35,820 bases of DNA from Nocardia panacis (lineage in GTDB: Bacteria; Actinomycetota; Actinomycetes; Mycobacteriales; Mycobacteriaceae). The stretch spans positions 1 to 35,820 of the forward strand of contig NZ_QZFU01000005.1 of NCBI RefSeq assembly GCF_003598715.1. The letters run 5' to 3'. The notes under the pieces were generated by a model. It worked only from the letters and a program-made list of their open reading frames with translations, searched no databases and was not told where the DNA came from. Positions 14,436 through 20,400 of the stretch are shown one piece after another. The stretch's first letter is position 1, and each line of letters opens with the position of its first letter. A program made the translations under genes and the position numbers.

Positions 14436-14872
14436 GCGGCCTCTCCTCCTCGAATTCGGAATTGGCTCGGGCGTTCCGCGGGCATCTCACCGAGGCTCTT
14501 GCGCAGCTCGGCGTCCAGTTCGCGCATGCGCCGGCCGATCGTCTGCCAGACCACGTACAACTCCAGCGGGTCGGGTACTTCCGCGGCCAGCTCCACCAAC
14601 CGCAGCGCCAGCAACTCGGCCTCCTCCCGGTACCGGGCCGTGAGAACCTCACCCGCAGAGGACCATTCAGAAACGGGCGTCGCGACGTAATCGTGTCCCG
14701 TGTGAGTACGGAAAACCTCTCGTACATCGGCCGGTGAATCGATCGGTCGCCCGAGCGTCGGGGCGGTCGCACGCCCTCCCCGGCCGCGGCCGATTCGATC
14801 CGCAACCGAGCGCGCCAGGATGCGGCCGAGATAGGCATCGGAACCGCGCACGGCAATCTCGTTGCTCGTCAT
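14432..14872 (-). CDS. Unknown helical element protein
   Basis: The protein has 146 residues. The C-terminal 80 residues form long helices (REEAELLALRLVELAAEVPD, QTIGRRMRELDAELRKSLGE). The N-terminal part starts MTSNEIAVRGSDAYLGRILA. The start is set at ATG 14872, which overlaps the previous stop (ATGA); the frame is open upstream but lies inside the previous gene. No family is recognised. Confidence 0.55.
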   Translation of the reverse strand: MTSNEIAVRGSDAYLGRILARSVADRIGRGRGGRATAPTLGRPIDSPADVREVFRTHTGHDYVATPVSEWSSAGEVLTARYREEAELLALRLVELAAEVPDPLELYVVWQTIGRRMRELDAELRKSLGEMPAERPSQFRIRGGEAA

Positions 14873-15165
14873 GCCGCACCTCCCGACAGCGACACCGTGT
14901 GAAGCCCTTCGGACCACGTCCGCGCCGGTCGCTTGCAATCCACGCAGACAACGCGTCCCGATTTCGTTTTCGCGATCATCTCCGCGACGCGGTATCGCTC
15001 CCGGCGTAGGTGTAGCTCGCACACGAAGAAATCACGGCAACCGTGCTGGTCCACGTAGTAATCGGCGGTGCGCTCGCAACGGCGGTGCGAGCATTTCGGC
15101 GCGGCGTCCGACCAGTCAACCGCTGCGGCTTCCGCGCTGGTCAGGGCGGTTGCTACCGTGTCCAT
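14869..15165 (-). CDS. Small cysteine-rich, probably zinc-binding protein
   Basis: The protein has 98 residues. It carries KCSHRRCERTADYYVDQHGC, then FFVCELH, then VVCVDCKRPA. The spaced cysteine pairs and histidines look like two zinc-binding knuckles, so nucleic-acid or protein binding is likely. ATG 15165 has GTGGAGC upstream. An earlier ATG at 15267, overlapping the preceding stop as TAATG, would add 34 residues without obvious structure. Both starts are plausible. Metal binding is inferred from the pattern only. Confidence 0.6.
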   Translation of the reverse strand: MDTVATALTSAEAAAVDWSDAAPKCSHRRCERTADYYVDQHGCRDFFVCELHLRRERYRVAEMIAKTKSGRVVCVDCKRPARTWSEGLHTVSLSGGAA

Positions 15166-15266
15166 AGGGAACTGCTCCACTTCGCTTTGGTGAGGGTTTC
15201 CGATGGCCCGGTGAGCGGTTGCACCCGCTCCCGGGCCGACTTCATGGGGGTCAGGAGTGAGCGGCA

Positions 15267-15494
15267 TTAGGCAGCACCTCCGCAAGTGACCGTGTTCCGC
15301 TGCTCGTAGTCGAGGACGCTGGACAGCGGATAGAACACCGACTTGCCGACCTTGATGTAGTCGGGGCCGACGCGCAGGTAGCGCCATTGCGCCAGTCGCT
15401 GACGGGTGATGCCCGGCCAGCGTTCCTCAAGCTGCTCAGGGGTCAGGCGAGGCTCGGGCGGGACAGGCACGACGGCGACTGTGGTTCGCTTCAT
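15267..15494 (-). CDS. Excisionase/AlpA-like HTH protein
   Basis: The protein has 75 residues. LTPEQLEERWPGITRQRLAQ followed by RVGPDYIKVGKSVFYPLSSV is the standard winged-helix of excisionase or AlpA-type regulators (helix_turn_helix_17). The start ATG follows GGAG by a few bases. It is the first gene of the leftward polycistron and faces the XRE repressor across an operator region. This is the position of Xis/Str-type genes in satellite and phage control regions. It probably acts in excision and/or turns on the operon. Confidence 0.8.
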   Translation of the reverse strand: MKRTTVAVVPVPPEPRLTPEQLEERWPGITRQRLAQWRYLRVGPDYIKVGKSVFYPLSSVLDYEQRNTVTCGGAA

Positions 15495-15521
15495 CAGAGC
15501 TCCAAATCGATTCGATGGCTT

Positions 15522-15541
15522 AGCGCATCATTTCGATAGCA
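15522..15541. promoter_or_regulatory. Second, imperfect operator
   Basis: AGCGCATCATTTCGATAGCA resembles the perfect operator at 15592-15610 (shared CATCATTTNGATNG core). It lies about 30 bases upstream of the excisionase-like gene. A paired arrangement would let one repressor control both divergent transcripts. Confidence 0.4.
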
Positions 15542-15591
15542 CTACGCAACAGAATGCACAGAGATCGAATCAGAGTCAAGCTGATCGTTGT

Positions 15592-15610
15592 TCACATCAT
15601 TTTGATGTGA
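15592..15610. promoter_or_regulatory. Palindromic repressor operator
   Basis: TCACATCATTTTGATGTGA has perfect 8-bp arms around TTT. It lies 13 bases before the XRE repressor start codon, in the divergent control region of the element. It is the best candidate operator for the XRE repressor and for autoregulation. Confidence 0.65.
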
Positions 15611-15623
15611 CACACTGCTCGTC

Positions 15624-16256
15624 ATGGCAGAGAACCAGGAGCAGAAGCCGTCAGGGCCGAAGAAGAACCCCCTCGGGTCTACAGGCGAAACTGCACGACA
15701 GAACGTGAAAGCCCATCGAGAGCGGCTCAATCTGGGGTACGCGGAGCTGTCACGGCGACTGGAGGCCGTCGGCCGACCGATCCCCGTGCTCGGCCTATCC
15801 CGAATTGAGAAGGGGGAACGCCGAATCGACACAGACGACCTGACAGCCTTGGCAGCGGCGCTCGACGTCGCGCCGGTCACGCTGTTGATGCCCGACGCCA
15901 CGGGCGATCCCGATGCGCCGTTGACCAACCCGCCGACAGGCGTCGCTGTCGGACCTACGGGCCGTGAGGTATGGCAGTGGCTTTCAGCCCAAAAGCCTTT
16001 GCCTGGAACGGAATACGGATCACCAACCGAGTTCGCCTATCGCGCGATGCCACTGTTTGCGGCCAGCGAAATTGAAATCGGCATGGGTCCATCAGCGCTC
16101 ATCACCAGGGACGAAGCCCGGGAGCTGATTGACGCCGCGCTGGTCGAATTCCTCAGGAAACAATCCAAGGACGATGCCCTGCGCACCCCGGGCGAGAAGG
16201 CACGCGCCAAGGAAGCCAGACGAGCGCGGGAGGCTGCCGCCGATGGCAACGATTGA
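15624..16256 (+). CDS. XRE-family repressor of the element
   Basis: The protein has 210 residues. Residues about 22-82 are an XRE helix-turn-helix (LGYAELSRRLEAVGRPIPVL, then GLSRIEKGERRIDTDDLTAL), followed by a polar linker and a helical C-terminus with a basic end. There is no visible LexA-like Ser-Lys protease motif, so release may need an anti-repressor, as in satellite Stl proteins. Start ATG 15624 lacks a clear ribosome-binding site, which fits a leaderless or weakly translated repressor. Its end overlaps the integrase start by 14 bases, so the two are co-expressed. A perfect palindrome lies just upstream. Confidence 0.8.
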   Translation: MAENQEQKPSGPKKNPLGSTGETARQNVKAHRERLNLGYAELSRRLEAVGRPIPVLGLSRIEKGERRIDTDDLTALAAALDVAPVTLLMPDATGDPDAPLTNPPTGVAVGPTGREVWQWLSAQKPLPGTEYGSPTEFAYRAMPLFAASEIEIGMGPSALITRDEARELIDAALVEFLRKQSKDDALRTPGEKARAKEARRAREAAADGND

Positions 16257-17586
16257 GCCCTACCCCACAACCGTGTGCAAGAGGGTCTGCGGCCCGGACA
16301 TCGAGGAGTGTCGCAAGAAGGGGCACACGCTATTTCGGGTGCGCTACCGCAAGCCGGACGGCAAACAGACCGACAAGCGCGGATTCAAGGTCAAGCGCGA
16401 TGCCGAGCAATTCGCGAACACGGTCGAGGTCAAGAAGATGACTGGCGATTACGTCGCGCCGTCGCTGGGCCGCGTGACGGTCGCCGAACTCGCTTCCGAC
16501 TGGCTGAAGGAGAAGCGGGCGAGCGTCGCGCCGTCCAACTATCGAACGCTCGACTCCGCATGGCGCACGCATGTCGAGCCGCGGTGGGGTGAAGTCCGCA
16601 TTGGCAACGTGACGCAAGATGCGGTGCGGGACTGGATCATTGACATGCGCTTGGCCGCACAGGAACGCGCCGAGGCCAAAGGCAAGCCGGACATCAACGC
16701 CGGAGCAACCACGGTCATTCGCGCATTCGGTGTCCTCGCGAGCATCCTCGATATGGCGGTGGAGACCAAGAAGCTCCTGCCGAAGAACCTGGCGCGCGGC
16801 AAGACCGTCTCAAAGGTGCTGCCGACGAAGACGAAGAAGCGGCACGTCTACCTCAACGCTGGCGACGTGACGCACCTCGCCAAAGAGGCTGGGCGGCATC
16901 GGCTCTTGGTGCTCATGCTGGCGTACTGCGGCCCACGCTGGGGCGAGCTGATCGCCCTGCGAGTCCGCGATGTCGATATCGTCCGGGGTCGACTCACGGT
17001 AGCCGACAATGCCGTACAACTCGGCGTCGATCACGCCGAGGGACCGACCAAGGGCAAAGAGATTCGCAGCGTTCCCGTTCCGCGGTTCGTCCTCACCGAG
17101 CTAGCGGCGCACATCAAAGGGCGCGCTCCCGATGCGCTGGTGTTCCCGCATCCGGACGACGCGACTAAGTACCTGCCGCGCCCGAAGACCGTTGACGGCT
17201 GGTTCACTGGTGCCGTCAAACGCGCTGAGGTCCAGCCGATCACGCCGCACGACCTACGCCACACCTGCGCGTCGTTGGCGGTGTCCGCCGGGGCGAACGT
17301 GCTCGCGCTCGCCCGGCTGCTCGGCCACAAAGACGCGAAGGAGACTCTGAATACCTACTCGGATTTGTTCGATGAGGACTTGGACAGGCTCGCGAGCGCG
17401 ATGGATGCGGCGTACGGTCCGGCCGAATGTGGGCAAAATGTGGGCACGAAGCCCGATCGTGCGTTCTGCGGAGAAGCAAAAAGCCCCTCACCTGCACAAG
17501 CAGGCGAGGGGCATAAGCGGTGGCGGAGGGATTTGAACCCTCGGAGGGGGGTTACCCCTCACACGCTTTCGAGGCGTGCTCCTTAG
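16243..17586 (+). CDS. int: Tyrosine integrase of the element
   Basis: The protein has 447 residues. It has an N-terminal arm-type DNA-binding part (HTLFRVRYRKPDGKQTDKRG), a SAM-like core-binding domain (about 75-180) and the catalytic domain. Active-site residues are all present: R232 in GPRWGEL, H336 and R339 in PHDLRHT, H362 in LLGHKDA and Y372 in LNTYSDL. It inserts the element into the 3' end of tRNA-Ser(CGA). The last codons run through the att site into the tRNA gene, and the stop (17584-17586) lies within tRNA sequence. In the excised circle the C-terminus would therefore differ. A close truncated relative lies at 5836-6618. The ATG sits inside the repressor gene. Confidence 0.92.
   Translation: MATIEPYPTTVCKRVCGPDIEECRKKGHTLFRVRYRKPDGKQTDKRGFKVKRDAEQFANTVEVKKMTGDYVAPSLGRVTVAELASDWLKEKRASVAPSNYRTLDSAWRTHVEPRWGEVRIGNVTQDAVRDWIIDMRLAAQERAEAKGKPDINAGATTVIRAFGVLASILDMAVETKKLLPKNLARGKTVSKVLPTKTKKRHVYLNAGDVTHLAKEAGRHRLLVLMLAYCGPRWGELIALRVRDVDIVRGRLTVADNAVQLGVDHAEGPTKGKEIRSVPVPRFVLTELAAHIKGRAPDALVFPHPDDATKYLPRPKTVDGWFTGAVKRAEVQPITPHDLRHTCASLAVSAGANVLALARLLGHKDAKETLNTYSDLFDEDLDRLASAMDAAYGPAECGQNVGTKPDRAFCGEAKSPSPAQAGEGHKRWRRDLNPRRGVTPHTLSRRAP
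17483..17512 (-). terminator. Terminator downstream of tRNA-Ser(CGA)
   Basis: GCCCCTC/GAGGGGC arms and an inner CCTGC/GCAGG stem with one mismatch are followed on the minus strand by TTTTT. It lies six bases past the mature tRNA end and inside the integrase coding sequence on the other strand. Confidence 0.75.
17517..17538 (-). repeat. Right attachment-site repeat in tRNA-Ser
   Basis: The partner of 6664-6685, identical over 22 bases. It covers the acceptor and part of the T arm of tRNA-Ser(CGA), so integration leaves a functional tRNA on this side. Confidence 0.85.
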
Positions 17587-17605
17587 GCCGCTCGGACACG
17601 CCACC
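17518..17605 (-). tRNA. tRNA-Ser(CGA)
   Basis: 88 bases with acceptor arms GGTGGCG/CGCCACC, discriminator G as usual for serine tRNAs, a long type II variable arm, and anticodon stem CACGC/GCGTG with loop CTCGAAA, giving anticodon CGA (17569-17571) for codon UCG. CCA is not encoded. It is the integration site of the element to its left and overlaps the integrase stop codon on the opposite strand. Confidence 0.95.
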
Positions 17606-17680
17606 GCCGACAACGATACCGGACGGCGGGCGGATCATTAAATCGGCTGGAAGAGGGGGTGGCGAAGCACCTGAGGGGGG

Positions 17681-18136
17681 CTAGCGGTGGGGGTGGAAGA
17701 AGGCGTCGAGGAGGGCGGCGCAATCGGCCTCGAGGATGCCGCCGCGCACTTCGGGGCGGTGGTTGAGACGGCGGTCACGGACTACGTCCCAGAGGGAGCC
17801 GACGGCACCGGTTTTGGGTTCCCACGCGCCGAAGACGAGGCGGCCGACGCGGGCCGCGATGAGGGCTCCCGCGCACATGGTGCACGGTTCGAGGGTGACG
17901 GCGAGGGTGCAGCCTTCGAGTCGCCAACCGTCGCCGTGGACGACGGCGGCGCGGCGCAGGGCCAAGACTTCGGCGTGTGCGGTGGGGTCGCCGGTGGCTT
18001 CGCGGGCGTTCGCGGCGCGTGCGAGTTCTCTTCCGGCGGAATCGAATACGACCGCGCCGACGGGGACGTCGCGGGGGTCGGCGGTGCGCGCGGCGGCGAG
18101 CGCGGCGCGCACCATTTCCGGATCGGAGAGTGTCAC
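17681..18136 (-). CDS. tadA: tRNA adenosine deaminase TadA
   Basis: The protein has 151 residues, the usual length. HAEVLAL carries the zinc histidine and catalytic glutamate, and EPCTMCAGALIAARV the two zinc cysteines of the cytidine/adenosine deaminase fold. VPVGAVVFDSAG is the typical N-terminal strand. It converts A34 to inosine in tRNA-Arg(ACG), a gene present in this window at 32163-32235. The start is GTG 18136. It lies one base downstream of the TadA-associated protein gene, so the two form an operon. Confidence 0.93.
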   Translation of the reverse strand: MTLSDPEMVRAALAAARTADPRDVPVGAVVFDSAGRELARAANAREATGDPTAHAEVLALRRAAVVHGDGWRLEGCTLAVTLEPCTMCAGALIAARVGRLVFGAWEPKTGAVGSLWDVVRDRRLNHRPEVRGGILEADCAALLDAFFHPHR

Positions 18137-18137
18137 C

Positions 18138-18677
18138 TCAGCGGGGGAGTTTGTCCAGCACCGCGGAGAATTCGTTGGCGAAGCCGAGCCGCTGGGCGAT
18201 CATGCCGAGTTGCTCGTCGGGATACAGGTCGGTTTCGGCGAGGATGACGCTGAGCACCGATTCGGGCAGGCCCAGGTCGGCGAGGACGCCGAGGTCGCCC
18301 TCCTCCCACGGCTCGACATCGTCGAGTTCGTCGGGGTCGATATCGGGAATATCGACATTCAATGCCTCCAGTACGTCGGCGGCGATGTCGTAATCGATCG
18401 CCGCGGTGGCGTCGGAGACCAGGAGTCGGGTGCCGCTCGGCGCGGGCCGTAGCACGATGAAGAATTCGTCGTCGATGTCGAGCAGTCCGAATACCGCGCC
18501 GGAACTGCGCAATGCCTTGAGTTCATTTTCCGCGACGGAAAGATCGGTGAGCGCGGCCTGACTGAGCGGGGTGCATCGCCATGTGCCTTCCTCGCGGACA
18601 ACCGCTACTGCGAACCCTTCCACGTCGTCGTAATCTTCCGACGCCGCCCTGTTCGTGCCCGAGCGCTGTGCTGCCAT
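18138..18677 (-). CDS. tRNA adenosine deaminase-associated protein
   Basis: The protein has 179 residues and is acidic. FAVAVVREEGTWRCTPLSQA, LLVSDATAAIDYDIAADVLE and DDVEPWEEGDLGVLADLGL match the actinobacterial family named for its position next to tadA. Its molecular role is not established to my knowledge. The one-base spacing to tadA and conserved neighbourhood suggest a partner or regulator of the deaminase. It is divergent from tyrA, with a short shared promoter region. Confidence 0.88.
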   Translation of the reverse strand: MAAQRSGTNRAASEDYDDVEGFAVAVVREEGTWRCTPLSQAALTDLSVAENELKALRSSGAVFGLLDIDDEFFIVLRPAPSGTRLLVSDATAAIDYDIAADVLEALNVDIPDIDPDELDDVEPWEEGDLGVLADLGLPESVLSVILAETDLYPDEQLGMIAQRLGFANEFSAVLDKLPR

Positions 18678-18735
18678 GGCCGCAACGGTAGTCTGCTCAA
18701 GCTCAAATGTTGAACTCGTATGGGAATCTGATCCG

Positions 18736-19677
18736 GTGACTTCTGAGACCAGAACTCCGGTGTGTGTGCTCGGCGCGGGTTTGATCGGCGGATCACTGCT
18801 GCGTGCGGCGGTTTCCGCGGGTTACCCGGCCTGGGGTTACAACCGTTCCGGCACGGCCGCCCAGGCCGAAGGATTCGATGTGAGCGCGGATCTGCCCGCC
18901 GTGCTGCGCCGCGCCGCCGAGGCCGACGCGCTGATCGTGGTGGCGATGCCGATGCCCGCCGTCGACCACCTGCTCGAGGACATCGCCACGTTCGCACCGC
19001 ACTGCGCGTTGACGGATGTGGTGAGCGTAAAGGGTCCGGTGGCCGAACTGGTGCGCAAACATGGCTTGGCCGCCCGCTACGTCGGTGGGCATCCGATGGC
19101 CGGGACGAATGAATCCGGCTGGGCGGCAGGCAACTCCGCACTGTTCCACAATGCGACGTGGGCGGTCGGCGTCGACGCGGGCACGCATCCGCGGCCGTGG
19201 CGGCGGGTGGTGCGACTGGCGCTCGACTGCGGGTCGGTGGTGGTCCCGGTGCTGGCCGCCGAACACGATCGCGCGGTGGCCCGGATCTCGCATCTGCCGC
19301 ATGTGCTGGCCGAGGCACTGGCGGCGGTCGGCGCGGCAGGCGGCGAACTGGCCCTGGGGTTGGCGGCGGGTTCTTTCCGCGATGGCACGCGGGTGGCCGC
19401 CACCGCCCCGGACCTGGTGCGCGCCATCTGCGAGCCGAACGCGGCGGCGCTGCTCGAGGTGCTGGAAGAAGCATTGACACTGCTCGGCGCGGCCCGCGAC
19501 GACCTGCGCGCACGGGGTTCGCTGGGCCTGCTGGTCGACGCGGGCCACGACGGACGCACCGACTACGAAACGGTGGAACGCTGGGAAATCACGAATATCC
19601 GCCCCGGCGACCACAATTGGCTCGAACAATTGCACGACGCGGGCAGGCGCGGCGGCGTCATCACCCGAATCGATTGA
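18736..19677 (+). CDS. tyrA: Prephenate dehydrogenase
   Basis: The protein has 313 residues. VCVLGAGLIGGSLLRAA near the N-terminus is the NAD-binding glycine motif. LTDVVSVKGPV and YVGGHPMAGTNESGWAAG are the conserved strands and the catalytic histidine region. RISHLPHVLAEALA continues the dimerisation domain. It oxidises prephenate to 4-hydroxyphenylpyruvate in tyrosine synthesis. The GTG start at 18736 is preceded by only a weak ribosome-binding site. No ACT domain is present. The aminotransferase at 33318 could supply the next step. Confidence 0.92.
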   Translation: MTSETRTPVCVLGAGLIGGSLLRAAVSAGYPAWGYNRSGTAAQAEGFDVSADLPAVLRRAAEADALIVVAMPMPAVDHLLEDIATFAPHCALTDVVSVKGPVAELVRKHGLAARYVGGHPMAGTNESGWAAGNSALFHNATWAVGVDAGTHPRPWRRVVRLALDCGSVVVPVLAAEHDRAVARISHLPHVLAEALAAVGAAGGELALGLAAGSFRDGTRVAATAPDLVRAICEPNAAALLEVLEEALTLLGAARDDLRARGSLGLLVDAGHDGRTDYETVERWEITNIRPGDHNWLEQLHDAGRRGGVITRID

Positions 19678-19749
19678 TTTCGACGAATCACCCGCCCGGC
19701 TCGGAAAGCGGCCACCGCTCGACAAATCGGCCGCGAAAGGCACCCGAAT

Positions 19750-20364
19750 TCAAATACGTTCGGCGAGACCCGGATAGTCGAGCAGGAATCCGTCGGAATC
19801 GACGGTGACGGTCGCGCTGGATACCGGGGACAGGACACTGATGCCGTCGGCGGCGCTGCTGTAGGTCAGATTGGCCTCGCCGACGATCAGGTCGGGCAGA
19901 CGTACGTAGACGACGGGAACGAGCACATCCTCGACCGCGTGATGCAGGCTCAGTCGACGAATCGGGAGCGTATTGAAGAACGGGCTCAGCACCACGTCGA
20001 CATCCAGGGCGCCTGCGAAGGTGGAGCGAAGGTGGGTGCCGCCCGCGTCCACCAGCCAGTAGTTCTCCTCGTCCCGTGCGATCGAGGCGTGCCGCTCGCC
20101 CGCACTGGCCGTGGTGCTGCGCAGCGATAATCGCTTGGTCGCGCCGCTCTCGTCGGTGACCAGGTCGTAGGAGGCGCTGAAGGCCGGATGCTCGGCGGTC
20201 TCCCCGCCGACGATCCGGCCCGCGGCGCGAATGCGATTGCCATTGAGCGTCACCCGCACCGACTCCATCCGGGTGGCGTCGTGCGCGCGCCAGGTGAGAA
20301 CCGCGGGCCACCGCGATGGCGCGATGACCGGTTCCGCCGGGTCGGAGGGTGCTGCGTTGGTCAC
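19750..20364 (-). CDS. Putative glycolipid-binding domain protein
   Basis: The protein has 204 residues. TWRAHDATRMESVRVTLNG and RIVGGETAEHPAFSASYDLV at the start, and a later FFNTLPIRRLSLHHAVEDVL, VPVVYVRLPDLIV and a C-terminal DSDGFLLDYPGLAERI, are the conserved blocks of the putative glycolipid-binding family. It has no signal peptide, so it is cytoplasmic. The biological ligand is not known. GTG 20364 is the start. It lies 36 bases upstream of the ABC exporter's 3' end without forming an obvious operon. Confidence 0.85.
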   Translation of the reverse strand: MTNAAPSDPAEPVIAPSRWPAVLTWRAHDATRMESVRVTLNGNRIRAAGRIVGGETAEHPAFSASYDLVTDESGATKRLSLRSTTASAGERHASIARDEENYWLVDAGGTHLRSTFAGALDVDVVLSPFFNTLPIRRLSLHHAVEDVLVPVVYVRLPDLIVGEANLTYSSAADGISVLSPVSSATVTVDSDGFLLDYPGLAERI

Positions 20365-20400
20365 CTATCTACCGTAAGCGACGCGAGCATCCGGACCGCA

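Larger units (their letters stand above)
6664..17538. mobile_element. Integrated element in tRNA-Ser, satellite-like
   Basis: About 10.9 kb bounded by 22-bp direct repeats of the tRNA-Ser(CGA) 3' end. It carries a complete tyrosine integrase next to the tRNA, an XRE repressor upstream of it in the same direction, and a divergent leftward polycistron. That polycistron starts with an excisionase-like HTH protein and includes an ATPase/replication protein with an internal iteron-like array. No FtsK/TraB translocase, relaxase, terminase, capsid or tail gene is recognisable, so it is neither a standard actinomycete conjugative element nor a prophage. The layout matches phage-inducible chromosomal islands in general plan. 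The left 3 kb probably holds cargo genes. Confidence 0.8.

Noticed and set aside
6664..17538. An actinomycete integrative and conjugative element of the pSAM2 type
   Set aside because: The main transfer gene (FtsK/SpoIIIE-like TraB) and Spd genes are missing, and the replication protein is not a RepSA or prim-pol type as far as I can see.
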